From contig NZ_CP186274.1 in the NCBI RefSeq assembly GCF_049331405.1, positions 4,960,001 through 5,024,000 on the forward strand: a DNA stretch of 64,000 bases, in the 5' to 3' direction. The position numbers were made by a program, and so were the translations under genes. This stretch comes from PoT sp049331405 (GTDB taxonomy: Bacteria > Planctomycetota > Planctomycetia > Isosphaerales > Isosphaeraceae). Below are positions 9,376-18,814 of this stretch, piece after piece. Within the stretch, counting starts at the first letter, position 1. Each line of letters opens with the position of its first letter. The notes below the pieces were generated by a model. It was not told where the DNA came from and ran no database searches. It saw nothing but the letters and a program-made list of their open reading frames with translations.

Positions 9376-9603
9376 GTGTCATCGATGCATCGACGGGGGG
9401 CCGTGGCGCTCTTGCTGGCCTATTCGACGACGATCATGGGCGGCGGCTGCGGCGCCGGGGTGAATGACGAGGTCTCGGCCAGCACCCGGGGGGTGGCGGC
9501 GGCCGACGCCCCCAAGAGCCAGGCCGACTTCTATAAGCAGCAGAAACAGCTATTGCCCAAGAGTGCGTCCAAGACGAAGGGGTCGAGGAGCCGCACGAGG
9601 TGA
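9376..9603 (+). CDS. Small putative lipoprotein
   Basis: A 75-residue protein with a short basic N terminus, a hydrophobic stretch (about 8-20) and a Gly-Gly-Gly-Cys sequence resembling a lipobox (Cys at residue 25), so it is probably lipidated and membrane-anchored. The remainder is polar and strongly basic at the C terminus (KTKGSRSRTR). The GTG start at 9376 is preceded by GGGGGA at correct spacing; an ATG three codons on has none. It lies 142 bases upstream of the DUF1559 gene on the same strand. Small lipoproteins beside DUF1559 genes are common in planctomycetes, as I recall, but no role is established. Confidence 0.7.
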   Translation: MSSMHRRGAVALLLAYSTTIMGGGCGAGVNDEVSASTRGVAAADAPKSQADFYKQQKQLLPKSASKTKGSRSRTR

Positions 9604-9745
9604 ATCCGGCCTTCCCGGGAGGAGGAATCGTCCGCGCCGGGACGATCGAGAGTCGAGTTACGTCGTGTCGGGTGTCGAGTCGGCCAGCTCGAAGCGAGTC
9701 ACGCGAGCGGCTCGCGCGTTTCACTAGCCCCAGGAGATCGAGGAT

Positions 9746-10888
9746 ATGTCGATCAAGCGACGTGGTTTCACGCTCATCGAGTTGTTGGTAGTCATTGCGA
9801 TCATCGCGGTGCTTATTGCATTGTTGCTCCCCGCCGTCCAGTCGGCGCGCGAAGCCGCGCGTCGTGCCCAGTGCACCAATAACCTCAAGCAGCTCGGCCT
9901 CGCGATCCATAATTACATCAGCCAGAACAATTCCGTCCCCCCGGTCATGATCATGTACGGTACGCCGTCGGCCGGCGCGACGAACAACGGCCAGCAGCAT
10001 TCGATCCATGCCCGGCTCCTGCCCTTCCTCGAGCAGCAGCAGATGTTCAACGCCATCAACTTCATGCACAGCGAACGCTGGGGCGGCCCCGGCGGCGACA
10101 TCATGAACGGGTATCTCGGATCCACGGCCGACGGCGACCTCTGGGGCCTCCAGAACGCCACGGTGACCTGCAATCAGATCAATTCGTTCCTCTGCCCGTC
10201 CGACACCGGCGCGGCGAACCTGACCGGCATGCGGTTCTACCAGGGCGGCCCGATCCAGCTCGTCGGCCAGCTCAATTACCCGTATAACGCGGGGCTGAAC
10301 CCGTTCACGTCCTCCGGCGGCGGCAACGTCCGGGGCCCCGGCTACTGGCCGGCCTGGAAGCAGTTGCAGACCGCGGCCCCCTTCAACGGGATCCAGGCCG
10401 AGTCGACCGTGACCGTGGCCTCGTTCGTCGACGGCACGAGCAATACGGTCGTCTTCAGCGAGTGGATGAAGGGAGACGGCCTGGACCCCAGCGTCTCCAA
10501 GGATGGCCTCGGCCAGGTCTACACCTCGACCGCCGGCTCGACGGCCTTCGCCGGCCAGTTGAACAACGACATCCAGCAAGCCCAGGCCTGCCAGCAGGCG
10601 ACCACCCGCAACTGGACCTGGAAGGGCGACTGGTGGATCTCGGGCCAGTCGGCCACTTACACCCACACCCAGACCCCGAATAAGAAGTCGTGCTACTACT
10701 CCGACATCGGGCAGCCGGGCTCGTCGGCGGTCAACGTCGTCGCGGCCTCGTCGAACCACCCTGGCGGGGTCAACACGGCGTTCGCCGACGGCTCCGTGAG
10801 GTTCGTCAAGTCGTCGGTGAATGCGTTGACGTGGATGGGCCTCGCCACCCCCAACGGGGGCGAGGTCATCAGCGCCGACTCTTATTAA
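9746..10888 (+). CDS. DUF1559 protein with type IV pilin-like N-terminal methylation motif
   Basis: A 380-residue protein starting MSIKRRGFTLIELLVVIAI, a class III signal: prepilin peptidase would cut after Gly7 and Phe8 would be methylated, with Glu at position +5. The 25-residue hydrophobic helix is followed by REAARRAQCTNNLKQLGLA, the DUF1559 (SBP_bac_10) signature, and the C-terminal NHPGGVNTAFADGSVRFV motif (H-x9-DG type). These pseudopilin-like proteins are hugely amplified in planctomycetes and are thought to be extracytoplasmic. GAGGAT directly before the ATG at 9746 fits a ribosome site. A paralogue sits at 51096-52109. The specific function is unknown. Confidence 0.93.
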   Translation: MSIKRRGFTLIELLVVIAIIAVLIALLLPAVQSAREAARRAQCTNNLKQLGLAIHNYISQNNSVPPVMIMYGTPSAGATNNGQQHSIHARLLPFLEQQQMFNAINFMHSERWGGPGGDIMNGYLGSTADGDLWGLQNATVTCNQINSFLCPSDTGAANLTGMRFYQGGPIQLVGQLNYPYNAGLNPFTSSGGGNVRGPGYWPAWKQLQTAAPFNGIQAESTVTVASFVDGTSNTVVFSEWMKGDGLDPSVSKDGLGQVYTSTAGSTAFAGQLNNDIQQAQACQQATTRNWTWKGDWWISGQSATYTHTQTPNKKSCYYSDIGQPGSSAVNVVAASSNHPGGVNTAFADGSVRFVKSSVNALTWMGLATPNGGEVISADSY

Positions 10889-11110
10889 CCCAAGGTAGAC
10901 CTCGCGATCCCGACCGTGCCGAACTGTAGGGGTTCTCGCGGGCGGTCGGCCGCCGACGGCCCGACGCGTCGCCCAGCGGCCGCCCGCAGCCCAACCTGTC
11001 GTATCCGGCCCGGTCGGGGTCCGTTCCGAGACGTCGCCATGTCGCACGAGTCATCGTCATCAACGTCGATGCGAGCCCCGTCGACCGCAACAGGTCCAAG
11101 GTCCCGAGTC

Positions 11111-12208
11111 ATGCCGGATGCTCGGCAAGGGATGATGACGTCCCGCAAGAAGAGGCCAATCCGCCTGATCCTCGCCCTCCTCGCGGTCGTCGGGGTGGCT
11201 GCGGCGATCCCGTTCGTCCGGAGGGAGCTCGACCCGGAGGCCCTCCGGCGCGCGGATGAATCCTTCCGCAAGGGGGATGCGACGACCGCCCTGCATCGTG
11301 CCCTCAAATACCTCGAGTCGCGGCCGAACAGCCGCTCGGCGAACCGGATCGCCGCGGTCAGCCTGAGCCGGCTCGACCAGCCCGATCGCGCCGAGCCTTA
11401 CTATCAATGCGCGGGCCGGTTGGGGCTGGACGATCAGCACCTCCGCGCCCTCGCCATCGTCCGGGCCAACCAGCGAGACAAGGCGATCCGGGCCTATACG
11501 GATCTGCTCACGGAGCATCCCGACGACATCCTCGCCCTGAGACGGCTGGCGGGGGTCCGGATCTCGCAGACCCAGTACATCGAGGCGATGGACCTCGCCG
11601 AACGCCTGACCAAGCTCCCCGACGGCCAGATCATCGGCTACACCCTCGCCGGCCTCATCTATCACCGGACCGGCTACACCGACCAGTCGGTCGGCAAGTT
11701 CGAGCACGTCCTGAAGCTCGACCCCGAGCTGCGCCAGATGCCCCTCGAACCCGCCTGGCAATTCTGGGCGTTCCTGGCCGAAGGATTGCTATCGCTCGGC
11801 CGCTCCGCCGAGGCGAGGGGGTATCTCGTCGAGGCCCTAAAGACGAGCCCCGAAGCAAGGCTCGCCGGCCTACTGGGCCGGGTACACCGGAACGAGGGGG
11901 ACATGGACGAGGCGGAGAAGGCCTGGCGGCTCGCGACGCAGTGGAACCCGCAGCTCGGCGGCCCCTGGCTCGAACTGGGGCGACTGGCCCTGGACCGAGA
12001 CCAGGTACAGGAGGCGGTGGCGCTGCTCGAGAGGGCCGCCGCGCTCACCCCGGCCTCGCCCGAGCCCGCCTACAGCCTGAGCCTCGCCTACCGCCGGCTC
12101 GGGCAGGCGGAGGCCGCCAACCGGCTCGCGGCCCGCGCCGAGGAATTACGAAAACGCCAACGCGAGCTCTTCTCGCGAACCGGAACCAAAGCGAGCCCAA
12201 CGCCATGA
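11111..12208 (+). CDS. Membrane-anchored tetratricopeptide-repeat protein
   Basis: About 365 residues: a basic N terminus, one membrane segment (PIRLILALLAVVGVAAAIPF), then a chain of TPR-like helical pairs with typical small/large residue spacing (ADESFRKGDATTALHRALKY, IRAYTDLLTEHPDDILALRR, LAGLIYHRTGYTDQSVGKFE, AEPAYSLSLAYRRLGQAEAA). TPRs bind other proteins. The frame is open from 10916, but the Arg/Pro-rich extension looks non-coding; I prefer the ATG at 11111, with ATGs at 11132 and 11135 as alternatives. The stop codon overlaps the next gene's ATG (ATGA at 12205-12208), so the two are translationally coupled. The facing periplasmic domain probably works with the FG-GAP/UnbV lipoprotein. 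Confidence 0.85.
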   Translation: MPDARQGMMTSRKKRPIRLILALLAVVGVAAAIPFVRRELDPEALRRADESFRKGDATTALHRALKYLESRPNSRSANRIAAVSLSRLDQPDRAEPYYQCAGRLGLDDQHLRALAIVRANQRDKAIRAYTDLLTEHPDDILALRRLAGVRISQTQYIEAMDLAERLTKLPDGQIIGYTLAGLIYHRTGYTDQSVGKFEHVLKLDPELRQMPLEPAWQFWAFLAEGLLSLGRSAEARGYLVEALKTSPEARLAGLLGRVHRNEGDMDEAEKAWRLATQWNPQLGGPWLELGRLALDRDQVQEAVALLERAAALTPASPEPAYSLSLAYRRLGQAEAANRLAARAEELRKRQRELFSRTGTKASPTP

Positions 12209-14058
12209 CCCGAATCAATATCTCGCGACCGCAAGGCGCTTTGGTCCGACTGGCCGCGATCCTACTGCCGTGCTGGTTCGGGGCCGGCTGTCGTCCCGAC
12301 CCGCCGACATTCGCCAGGGAGTCGGCTCTGAAGCCGCCCGCTCCGGCCTCGACGGCCGCCGGCTCCGCCGAGGCCCCGCGCGCGACGCCCGACCCCACGG
12401 ACCTCGGGCCGTCGACCGACCAGGCCGAAGACAGGGCCTCGGGCACGATCCGGTTCCGCGACGCGACGGAGGCCTCCGGGATCGACTTCGTCCATTGCAG
12501 CGGCGCGAGCCCCGAGAAGATCTACCCCACGGCCAACGGCAGCGGCCTGGCGATGATCGACTACGACAACGACGGCAAGCTCGACCTCTATTTCGCCTCG
12601 ACCCGCAACCTCCCGCTCGATGCCCCGAATCAGTCGAAGGGGAACAAGCTCTTCCGCAACAAGGGCGACGGCATGTTCGAAGACGTGACCGCGAAGGCCA
12701 GGGTCGGCTTCAACGGTTTCAACCACGGGGTCTGCGTGGGGGACCTCGACGGCAACGGCTGGCCCGACCTCTACCTGACGACGATCGGCAACAACGTCCT
12801 CTACCTCAATCAGGGGGACGGCACCTTCCGCGACGCCAGCGCGGGCTCGGGCGCGAACGTCGGCCCCTGGTCATCGGGCTCGGCCGTGCTCGATTACGAC
12901 GACGACGGCGACCTCGACCTCTACGTCACTTGCTACGGCACCTGGCCCGAGGGATCCTCCACGATCTTCGCCGAGATCCAGAACAAGGGGATCCGCACCT
13001 ACGCCTCGCCGAAGCAGATTACACCCTCTCGGCACTACCTGCTGAGGAACCGGGGGGACGCGACGTTCGAGGATGTCACCGAGGCGGCCGGGATCCTCCG
13101 GAAAGACGGCCGGGGCCTCGGCGTGCTGGCCTGCGACCTGAACCAGGACGGCCGCGTCGACCTCTTCGTCGCCAATGATATGTGCCCCAACTTCCTCTTC
13201 CTGAACCGGGGTGGCGGCACGTTCGAGGACGCCAGCGAATCCTCCGGGGCCGCCCTCAGCGAGGCGGGATACGCCCAGGCGGGGATGGGGGTCGACGCCG
13301 AGGACCTGAACGGCGACGGCCTCCCCGAGATCATCGTCACCCACTTCCGCGAGGATTACGACACGCTCTACCGCAACCTCGGCAAGGGCCTCTTCCGGGA
13401 CGTGAGCGCGAGCGCGGGCGTCATCAAGGACAGCATGCCCAACGTCGGCTGGGGTTGCGCCCTGGCCGACTTCGACAACGACGGCCATCCCGACCTCTTC
13501 GTCGTCAACGGGCACGTCGACGACAACCTCTCGGCCATCACGGGGCTCGACGTCCCCCAGGCGGAGCCCCCCAAGGTCTGGCGGAACCTCGGCGACGGCC
13601 GTTTCCGCATCGCGAAGGGGGCGGGTGCCTATTTCGACACCCCCCAGGTGGCCCGTGGCGCGGCGTTCGGAGACCTCGACGACGACGGCGACGTGGACGT
13701 CGTCGTCTCGCGCCTGGACGCCCGCCCGGCCATCCTCCTCAATGATTCGGAGGCGCGTCCCTGGATCAGGCTCGACCTCCGCACCGGCCCGTCGCATCGC
13801 CCGGCCGTCGGGGCCTCGATCGACGTGAATGCGGGAGGAAAAGTCCTGCGCCGGCATCTCAAGGGAGGGGGCAGCTACCTCTCCTCGAACGACCCACGGC
13901 TCCTCGTCGGCCTCGGCTCCTCCGAGAAGGTCGACCGCGTCGAGATCCGCTGGCCAGGCGGCCGCGTGACGACCCTCAAAGAGCCGGCCTTGAGGCAGAC
14001 CCACCGCGTCGACGAGCCGACGACGGCCGAGGCCACCACGGGGGAAGCCAAGCGATGA
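12205..14058 (+). CDS. CRTAC1-type FG-GAP/VCBS beta-propeller lipoprotein with ASPIC/UnbV domain
   Basis: A 617-residue exported protein. The N terminus has a hydrophobic segment ending in GAGC (Cys29), a lipobox-like site, then a Pro/Ala/Thr-rich linker to about residue 78. Residues 80-505 contain seven calcium-binding loops of DxDxDG type (near 119, 180, 230, 311, 367, 422 and 490), the signature of FG-GAP/VCBS repeats that fold into a beta-propeller. Residues about 518-598 match the ASPIC/UnbV domain (HLKGGGSYLSSNDPRLLVGLG and VEIRWPGG). Such proteins are surface or secreted; the biochemical role is unproven. The frame extends upstream to 11407 inside the TPR gene, but the ATG at 12205 is the sensible start. 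Both ends overlap neighbouring TPR genes by ATGA. Confidence 0.93.
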   Translation: MTRINISRPQGALVRLAAILLPCWFGAGCRPDPPTFARESALKPPAPASTAAGSAEAPRATPDPTDLGPSTDQAEDRASGTIRFRDATEASGIDFVHCSGASPEKIYPTANGSGLAMIDYDNDGKLDLYFASTRNLPLDAPNQSKGNKLFRNKGDGMFEDVTAKARVGFNGFNHGVCVGDLDGNGWPDLYLTTIGNNVLYLNQGDGTFRDASAGSGANVGPWSSGSAVLDYDDDGDLDLYVTCYGTWPEGSSTIFAEIQNKGIRTYASPKQITPSRHYLLRNRGDATFEDVTEAAGILRKDGRGLGVLACDLNQDGRVDLFVANDMCPNFLFLNRGGGTFEDASESSGAALSEAGYAQAGMGVDAEDLNGDGLPEIIVTHFREDYDTLYRNLGKGLFRDVSASAGVIKDSMPNVGWGCALADFDNDGHPDLFVVNGHVDDNLSAITGLDVPQAEPPKVWRNLGDGRFRIAKGAGAYFDTPQVARGAAFGDLDDDGDVDVVVSRLDARPAILLNDSEARPWIRLDLRTGPSHRPAVGASIDVNAGGKVLRRHLKGGGSYLSSNDPRLLVGLGSSEKVDRVEIRWPGGRVTTLKEPALRQTHRVDEPTTAEATTGEAKR

Positions 14059-15311
14059 CTCGACGCTCGACCCGACTGCTCTGGCTCGTGGCCGCCCTCC
14101 TCCCGGTCGGGACGACCTGGGCCGCCTGGTCCTGGATGGCCCCGGGGCCCGACCTCCGCGAGGCGATCGCCCTGGCCAAGTCGAACCGTTTCGACGAGGC
14201 CGAGGCTCTCGCTCAAAAGTACCTGGCCCGCGACCCGAAGAGCGCCCGCGCCCACATGCTCCTGGCGCAGTTCGCTCTCAACCGGCCCGAAAGTCCCTCG
14301 CCCAACGAGGCCGATCCCGAGGCGGGCAAGCGCAACGCCCGGCGGGCCCTCGAGCACCTCGACCAGATCCGGACCGACGCCACCAACCTCGATCCCAAGC
14401 TCCCGCCCCTCGTCGCCCTCTATCGAGGCAAAGCCCGGAACCGGCTCGGCAGTCTCGTAGAGGCCGAGGCCTCCTGGGAAGAAGCTCTCCGGCTCGATCC
14501 GCAAATCCCCGAAGCGGGATGGCATCTGCTGGAGATGCAGTATCTCCAGGGGCGCGTCGAGGACTCCCGCCAGTTCGCGTTGAAGATGCACGGGATCGAG
14601 CTCGACCCGCACGACCGTGTCCAGTACCTCGTCGAAATCCTCCGGCAGGAGGCCCGCACTCCGGCCCCCGAATCCCTGCTCCCGATCTTCGAGCCGATCG
14701 TCCGCGACCATCCCCAGGATTACCGCGCCCGCATCGCATTAGGACTCGCCCGGGTGCGTTCCGGTCGGATCGACGCGGGGATCGACGAACTGCGGCAGGC
14801 CGTGCGGCTCCAGCCGGAGAGGCCCGAGCCCTGGCAAGCCTGGCTCACCGGCATGGAGGAAGCCGGCCAGATCGACAACCTGATCCGGGCCTGGGATCGG
14901 CTCCCGTTGTCGTTCGCCGACTCGGATCGGTTCTCCACCTTCGCCGCCCGGATTGAGCAGGAACGCGGCGACTTCGCCAAGGCTATCGAGCAATACCGGC
15001 GTGCCCGCCACGCGTCCCCCTGGGATCGCACCGCCCTCTTCCGCCTCGGGCGGGCGCTGTCGAACGCGGGCAAGACGGCCGAAGCCGCGGAGGTCGATCG
15101 CGAACTTCGGGGCATCAACGAGGCCGTCGCCGAGGTCCCGAGCCTCCACGAGGAGTTGAACGCCCTGCCCGACCTCGGGATCACGCCCTATCCTGAACTC
15201 TGCGAGCGGGTCGCCCGCAACCGCCAGCAACTCGAACATCTCGACGAGTCACGAGCCTGGCAGGCCCTCGCCGACCGGGATCGAGCGAAGGAGTTGGCCT
15301 CAAGGCCTTAA
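14055..15311 (+). CDS. Tetratricopeptide-repeat protein with N-terminal membrane anchor
   Basis: A 418-residue protein with a basic start (MTRRSTR) and a single hydrophobic segment (8-30), probably an uncleaved anchor, followed by repeated TPR-like units (EAIALAKSNRFDEAEALAQK, YLARDPKSARAHMLLAQFAL, ASWEEALRLDPQIPEAGWHL, AIEQYRRARHASPWDRTALF). It is the third member of a tightly coupled TPR-UnbV-TPR unit; its ATG overlaps the preceding stop (14055-14058). Having TPR anchors on both sides suggests a scaffold for the propeller lipoprotein. It converges with the HxlR gene 41 bases downstream. Confidence 0.88.
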   Translation: MTRRSTRLLWLVAALLPVGTTWAAWSWMAPGPDLREAIALAKSNRFDEAEALAQKYLARDPKSARAHMLLAQFALNRPESPSPNEADPEAGKRNARRALEHLDQIRTDATNLDPKLPPLVALYRGKARNRLGSLVEAEASWEEALRLDPQIPEAGWHLLEMQYLQGRVEDSRQFALKMHGIELDPHDRVQYLVEILRQEARTPAPESLLPIFEPIVRDHPQDYRARIALGLARVRSGRIDAGIDELRQAVRLQPERPEPWQAWLTGMEEAGQIDNLIRAWDRLPLSFADSDRFSTFAARIEQERGDFAKAIEQYRRARHASPWDRTALFRLGRALSNAGKTAEAAEVDRELRGINEAVAEVPSLHEELNALPDLGITPYPELCERVARNRQQLEHLDESRAWQALADRDRAKELASRP

Positions 15312-15352
15312 GCCGCGTGGATCGAACCCGAGGATGACGATCGGCGTCGGGC

Positions 15353-15805
15353 TCATGGCTCGCCGACCTTCTCCACCACGGTATCCGCAGCACCGACGAC
15401 CCGCCCATCCTCGGATTGGACCTCGAGCCTGCGAAGTGGCTGAGACTCCTTGCGATCTACGAGCCGGGAATGGGGCTCATCCGGCTCGTAGCAGAACGCT
15501 TCACCCCACTGCCGCAAGGCGACGAGGACGGGGAAGAGTTCCCGCCCCTTTGGGGTCAAGACATAGTCATGATAGGCGCTCCCGTCCGACGCGGGGACGA
15601 GTTCGAGGATGCCGTGGGCGACGAGCGAGCGCAGCCGCGTCGTCAGGATGTTCTTCGCCACGCCCAGGCTCTTCTGGAACTCGCCGAATCGCCGCAACCC
15701 ATCGAAAGCATCGCGCACGATGAGGAGCGACCACCAGTCGCCGATCACGTCCAGCGACCGGGCGACCGGGCACTCGGCACCCTCCAGGCTCGTCCGCTTC
15801 ACCAT
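15353..15805 (-). CDS. HxlR-family winged-helix transcriptional regulator
   Basis: A 150-residue regulator with the HxlR pattern: a cysteine in the first helix (ECPVARSLDVIGDWWSLLIV), then RFGEFQKSLGVAKNILTTRL for the recognition helix, and the wing at LVPASDGSAYHDYVLTPKGREL. HxlR proteins bind DNA as dimers and often respond to aldehydes, quinones or other thiol-reactive compounds through the N-terminal cysteine. The usual divergently transcribed target gene is not obvious in the 460 bases upstream. The last 40 residues are more variable. The ATG at 15803-15805 is a conventional start. Confidence 0.92.
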   Translation of the reverse strand: MVKRTSLEGAECPVARSLDVIGDWWSLLIVRDAFDGLRRFGEFQKSLGVAKNILTTRLRSLVAHGILELVPASDGSAYHDYVLTPKGRELFPVLVALRQWGEAFCYEPDEPHSRLVDRKESQPLRRLEVQSEDGRVVGAADTVVEKVGEP

Positions 15806-16267
15806 CGGGATTCGACCTCATCAAGAATCGTCGCGACACCCCAGGTTGCATCTTAGGACCATTCCTGACCATCAGCAACTCGAGGTCCACAACTGGGGAA
15901 TCGAGAACGGCTTTTGGCGAAACGTTGCCCGACGAACCTGACGGTCGCACGTTTGGACCTGGAAACGGCAGACTCCATGACGATCCGGTTCCATAAGGCG
16001 ACGATGAAATTGCTGGACCTAAACCCGACGCCCTCCCTGAACGCCCCGAACTGGACGTGAGTGATACGGCGGTGACCAGCGCCGCCGTGGACGAGTTCCA
16101 GGCCGCCCGACCGGACCTTCGCATCGAGAGATAGAAACGAATCGAGCTGCCAGGATGAATCACCGGGCAGAGACCCCACCCAACGCAAAGCGGCGTGGCC
16201 CCTCTCCTTTCGGTTGAGGCCACGCCGCTTTGAAGTCCGAGCCCGATCCGAGGATCGGCCGAGATGA
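15806..16267. other. Intergenic region, no gene recognised
   Basis: About 460 bases upstream of the HxlR gene and downstream of the PPC-domain gene. An open frame of 111 codons lies on the minus strand (15853-16188), but it has no recognisable domain or ribosome site. Its right end holds the terminator described separately. The segment may be a remnant of an HxlR target gene; that is a guess. Confidence 0.35.
16187..16231 (-). terminator. Rho-independent-type terminator of the PPC-domain gene
   Basis: A perfect 14-bp inverted repeat, AAAGCGGCGTGGCC (16187-16200) and GGCCACGCCGCTTT (16218-16231), with a 17-base loop, beginning 37 bases beyond the stop of the minus-strand gene at 16268. Read on the minus strand, the stem ends in TTT followed by GCGTT. 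The A- and T-tipped arms could also work on the plus strand. Confidence 0.8.
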
Positions 16268-18814
16268 TCAGGGATTCAGGGCGGAGTTATTCGTGTCGTC
16301 GGCGGGCAGCCTGGAGCCCTGCGCGGCAGCCTTGGCACGCTCCTGACTCTCAAGGCGGAGTTTCTCGAGGCGGCTCAGGGGCTTGTCGGGAGAGTCGCCC
16401 GGCTTGGGGGTCGCAGCGGCGAGGGTGGGCTTGGGGGCCGAGCCGCCAGTGCCGTTCTTGCGCTGCGGCAAGGGGGCATCGACGCGGAGTCGGCCGGAGC
16501 CGATGTTGTGCAGGATCGGCTCACCGTCCTGGGTGATGACGACCTGGCAGAAAAGGCTTTTCGTCTCGCCGGGGGGCGTGGCCGGGTCGGTCTTGAGGTG
16601 GAAGACGATGTCGGTGGTGTCCTTGGTGATGGTGGCCACGTCGGTCGTCACCTTGTTCGGCAAGCCGATCAACGTCACCTTGGCCTCGCCGTGGAAGTCC
16701 TTGGCCTTGTTCACCTTCACCGCGATGTCGACCTCGTTCCCCTTCTCCACGCTGGCCGCGCTGAAGTTCAGGGCAAGGTACGGTGGGGCGATGGTCAGCT
16801 TCGCGAGCTGCGACGAGACCGTGAGTCGCCCGGCCCCTCGGCCCTGGCGATTATTGCCACCGGCCGGGCGAGGCGGTTGAGGGCCGGTCGGCGGCTCGAA
16901 GTAGGTGCCGTTGACCACAATCCGCCAGGTGGCGAGCTCGGCCCCGCCATTCGCGTTGATCGGGATCAGGGCCTCGTTCTGGTTCTCCGGGATCAGGATG
17001 CCCCCCTTCGAGGCGGTTCCGGGCGGATTCCATGGGAGCGAAACGGCGATCGGCGCGGTGAAGCCGGGCTTGCGCTTGGCGACCACCTTCAAATCCATCG
17101 TCCCGCCCCGGACCAGGGGAACCTTGGGCTCGACGATCTCGATGGTGAACGGGGCCTCGTCGGTGACGGCCACCGCCAGGGATTCGACCGTGCGAGTCCA
17201 GAAGGGGACGTTGTTCTGCCCGAGGACCAGCTCGGCCGTGGAGACGAACTCGCTGGGGATCTGGAGCTTGGAGTCGACCGGCTTGCCCGAGATCGTCGCG
17301 AGGGTCGCCCCGACAGGAGCATTGGCATCGGCCGTGAAGAGCACCGGCTGGAGCGAGGAGCTCGAGCTCATCGTGTCGGTCTCGAACGAGACGCCCGCGG
17401 GGAGCGACGAGGCGTTCAGGGTCAGGGCCCCGCCGAAGTCGGCACGGCTGGCGTTCACGAGGATCGCCTGGCGATTCCCCCGGGGGACGGCGATGGCCAT
17501 CGTCCCGGTGCCTCGACGGAGAGACTCGTTCGGGGTGCTGAGGACGAGCTTCGGCTCGACGGGGTTGATCTCGACGCGATAGGCGTAGTCGGGGCCGCCC
17601 TTCTTGAGGTGGTCGGTCACCGAGAGCACAAATTCGCCATCCTTCGGAGCGGTGAATCGGATGTAGCTGTCGGGCCCGCCGTTGTCGTCGTTGCTGGCGA
17701 TGGCCCCGCCGTCTCGCGAGGAGATCGAGAGGATGGAGTCGAGCGGCGAGCGCACTTGTCGGGCGAAGACGCGGACGTCATAAGTCTGCCCCTTCGTCGC
17801 CTTGAAGGCGTAGAGGTCCACGTCCCCCTCAGCCCCGATCACACCGTTGAGGGCCATGGGAGGGGCAAACGCCGTGGCCCGGGCGTGGGTGTCGTTGGGC
17901 TCGGCCTCGATCGTGTTGCCGAACGGGCTCAGGCGGAAGACGTTGGGATAAGGTGCGGTCCCGCGATCGTCCTGCGCAACCAGGCCGAAGTCGCGCTCGG
18001 CCGAGTTCGGCAGGGTGAGGCTCGTCGTCTTCTCGCCGAGGACGTCGCCGATCCATCGCACGGTGACGGCCTCGCCGACCTTACCGCCCGCCGGCACGGT
18101 GGCCGTCGGCCTGGGGAAGTTTCCGACGTGGAGCCGGTAGAGGCAGTTGGCGTTGCCGGCGTAGGCGCTCTCGCGGACGAGGATGACGTACTTTCCGGCC
18201 TCGGGCGCAACGATGGAGACGAGCCCGTCCTGCCAGACGAGGGCCGAGTCGTCGCTCGATCCCATCTCGAACCGCTTCGCGTTCAGGATCGCCACGTAGG
18301 GGTCGAACAGGGTCAAGCCGAGGCGGATCCCCTCGACCTCGGCCGTGATCCTCTCACCTTCCTTGGCCTCGACGACGTAGTAGTCGACGTCCTCATTGTC
18401 GGCGATGCCGTTGACCGTGACGTTCATGTCGATCGGCTGCGGCCTGGCGAAGTCGTTGTTCGGCTCGGCCTCTCCCACGTCCTTGAGCACGCCCACGCTG
18501 AACGTCTTGAGGGGACTCACGCCGGTCGCCGTGCGGAGCCGGAAGTCGTGAAGGCCGACCGTCGCGTTGGCGTCGATCTTCAGAGTCGCCTTGACCCGAC
18601 CGTCCTTGTCGGCCGCGAGCTTCGTGACCTGGATCCCCGGCTGATAGAAGAGGATCTCCCTGGCGTCGGTCAGCCGCTGGCCGGTCAGGGTCACCTCGAC
18701 CTCGGAGCCGCGCTGGCCCCCGACCGGGCTGATCCCCCTGATGGCAGGGCTGACCGCCATCGCGGAGGGCGTGACGATCGCGAAGGCGAGCAAGGCGAAC
18801 GTGATCGATTTCAT
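16268..18814 (-). CDS. Secreted protein with pre-peptidase C-terminal (PPC) domains
   Basis: An 848-residue protein with a standard signal peptide (MKSITFALLAFAIVTPSAMA). An IPT/Ig-like segment follows (about 25-105, GGQRGSEVEVTLTGQRLTD). Two PPC-type domains then start at AEPNNDFARPQ (about 115) and AEPNDTHARAT (about 305), each with the conserved EPN and a DVDYY/DVDLY strand. The remaining half is beta-rich, and the C terminus (from about 790) is Pro/Ser/Lys-rich and polar. No protease domain is present, so this is a stand-alone secreted binding or structural protein, as is frequent in planctomycetes. It has its own terminator downstream, so it is probably monocistronic. Confidence 0.87.
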   Translation of the reverse strand: MKSITFALLAFAIVTPSAMAVSPAIRGISPVGGQRGSEVEVTLTGQRLTDAREILFYQPGIQVTKLAADKDGRVKATLKIDANATVGLHDFRLRTATGVSPLKTFSVGVLKDVGEAEPNNDFARPQPIDMNVTVNGIADNEDVDYYVVEAKEGERITAEVEGIRLGLTLFDPYVAILNAKRFEMGSSDDSALVWQDGLVSIVAPEAGKYVILVRESAYAGNANCLYRLHVGNFPRPTATVPAGGKVGEAVTVRWIGDVLGEKTTSLTLPNSAERDFGLVAQDDRGTAPYPNVFRLSPFGNTIEAEPNDTHARATAFAPPMALNGVIGAEGDVDLYAFKATKGQTYDVRVFARQVRSPLDSILSISSRDGGAIASNDDNGGPDSYIRFTAPKDGEFVLSVTDHLKKGGPDYAYRVEINPVEPKLVLSTPNESLRRGTGTMAIAVPRGNRQAILVNASRADFGGALTLNASSLPAGVSFETDTMSSSSSLQPVLFTADANAPVGATLATISGKPVDSKLQIPSEFVSTAELVLGQNNVPFWTRTVESLAVAVTDEAPFTIEIVEPKVPLVRGGTMDLKVVAKRKPGFTAPIAVSLPWNPPGTASKGGILIPENQNEALIPINANGGAELATWRIVVNGTYFEPPTGPQPPRPAGGNNRQGRGAGRLTVSSQLAKLTIAPPYLALNFSAASVEKGNEVDIAVKVNKAKDFHGEAKVTLIGLPNKVTTDVATITKDTTDIVFHLKTDPATPPGETKSLFCQVVITQDGEPILHNIGSGRLRVDAPLPQRKNGTGGSAPKPTLAAATPKPGDSPDKPLSRLEKLRLESQERAKAAAQGSRLPADDTNNSALNP

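Noticed and set aside
15853..16188. 111-codon open frame on the minus strand
   Set aside because: Ends near the terminator, no homologous motif recognised; possibly a remnant but not supported as a gene.
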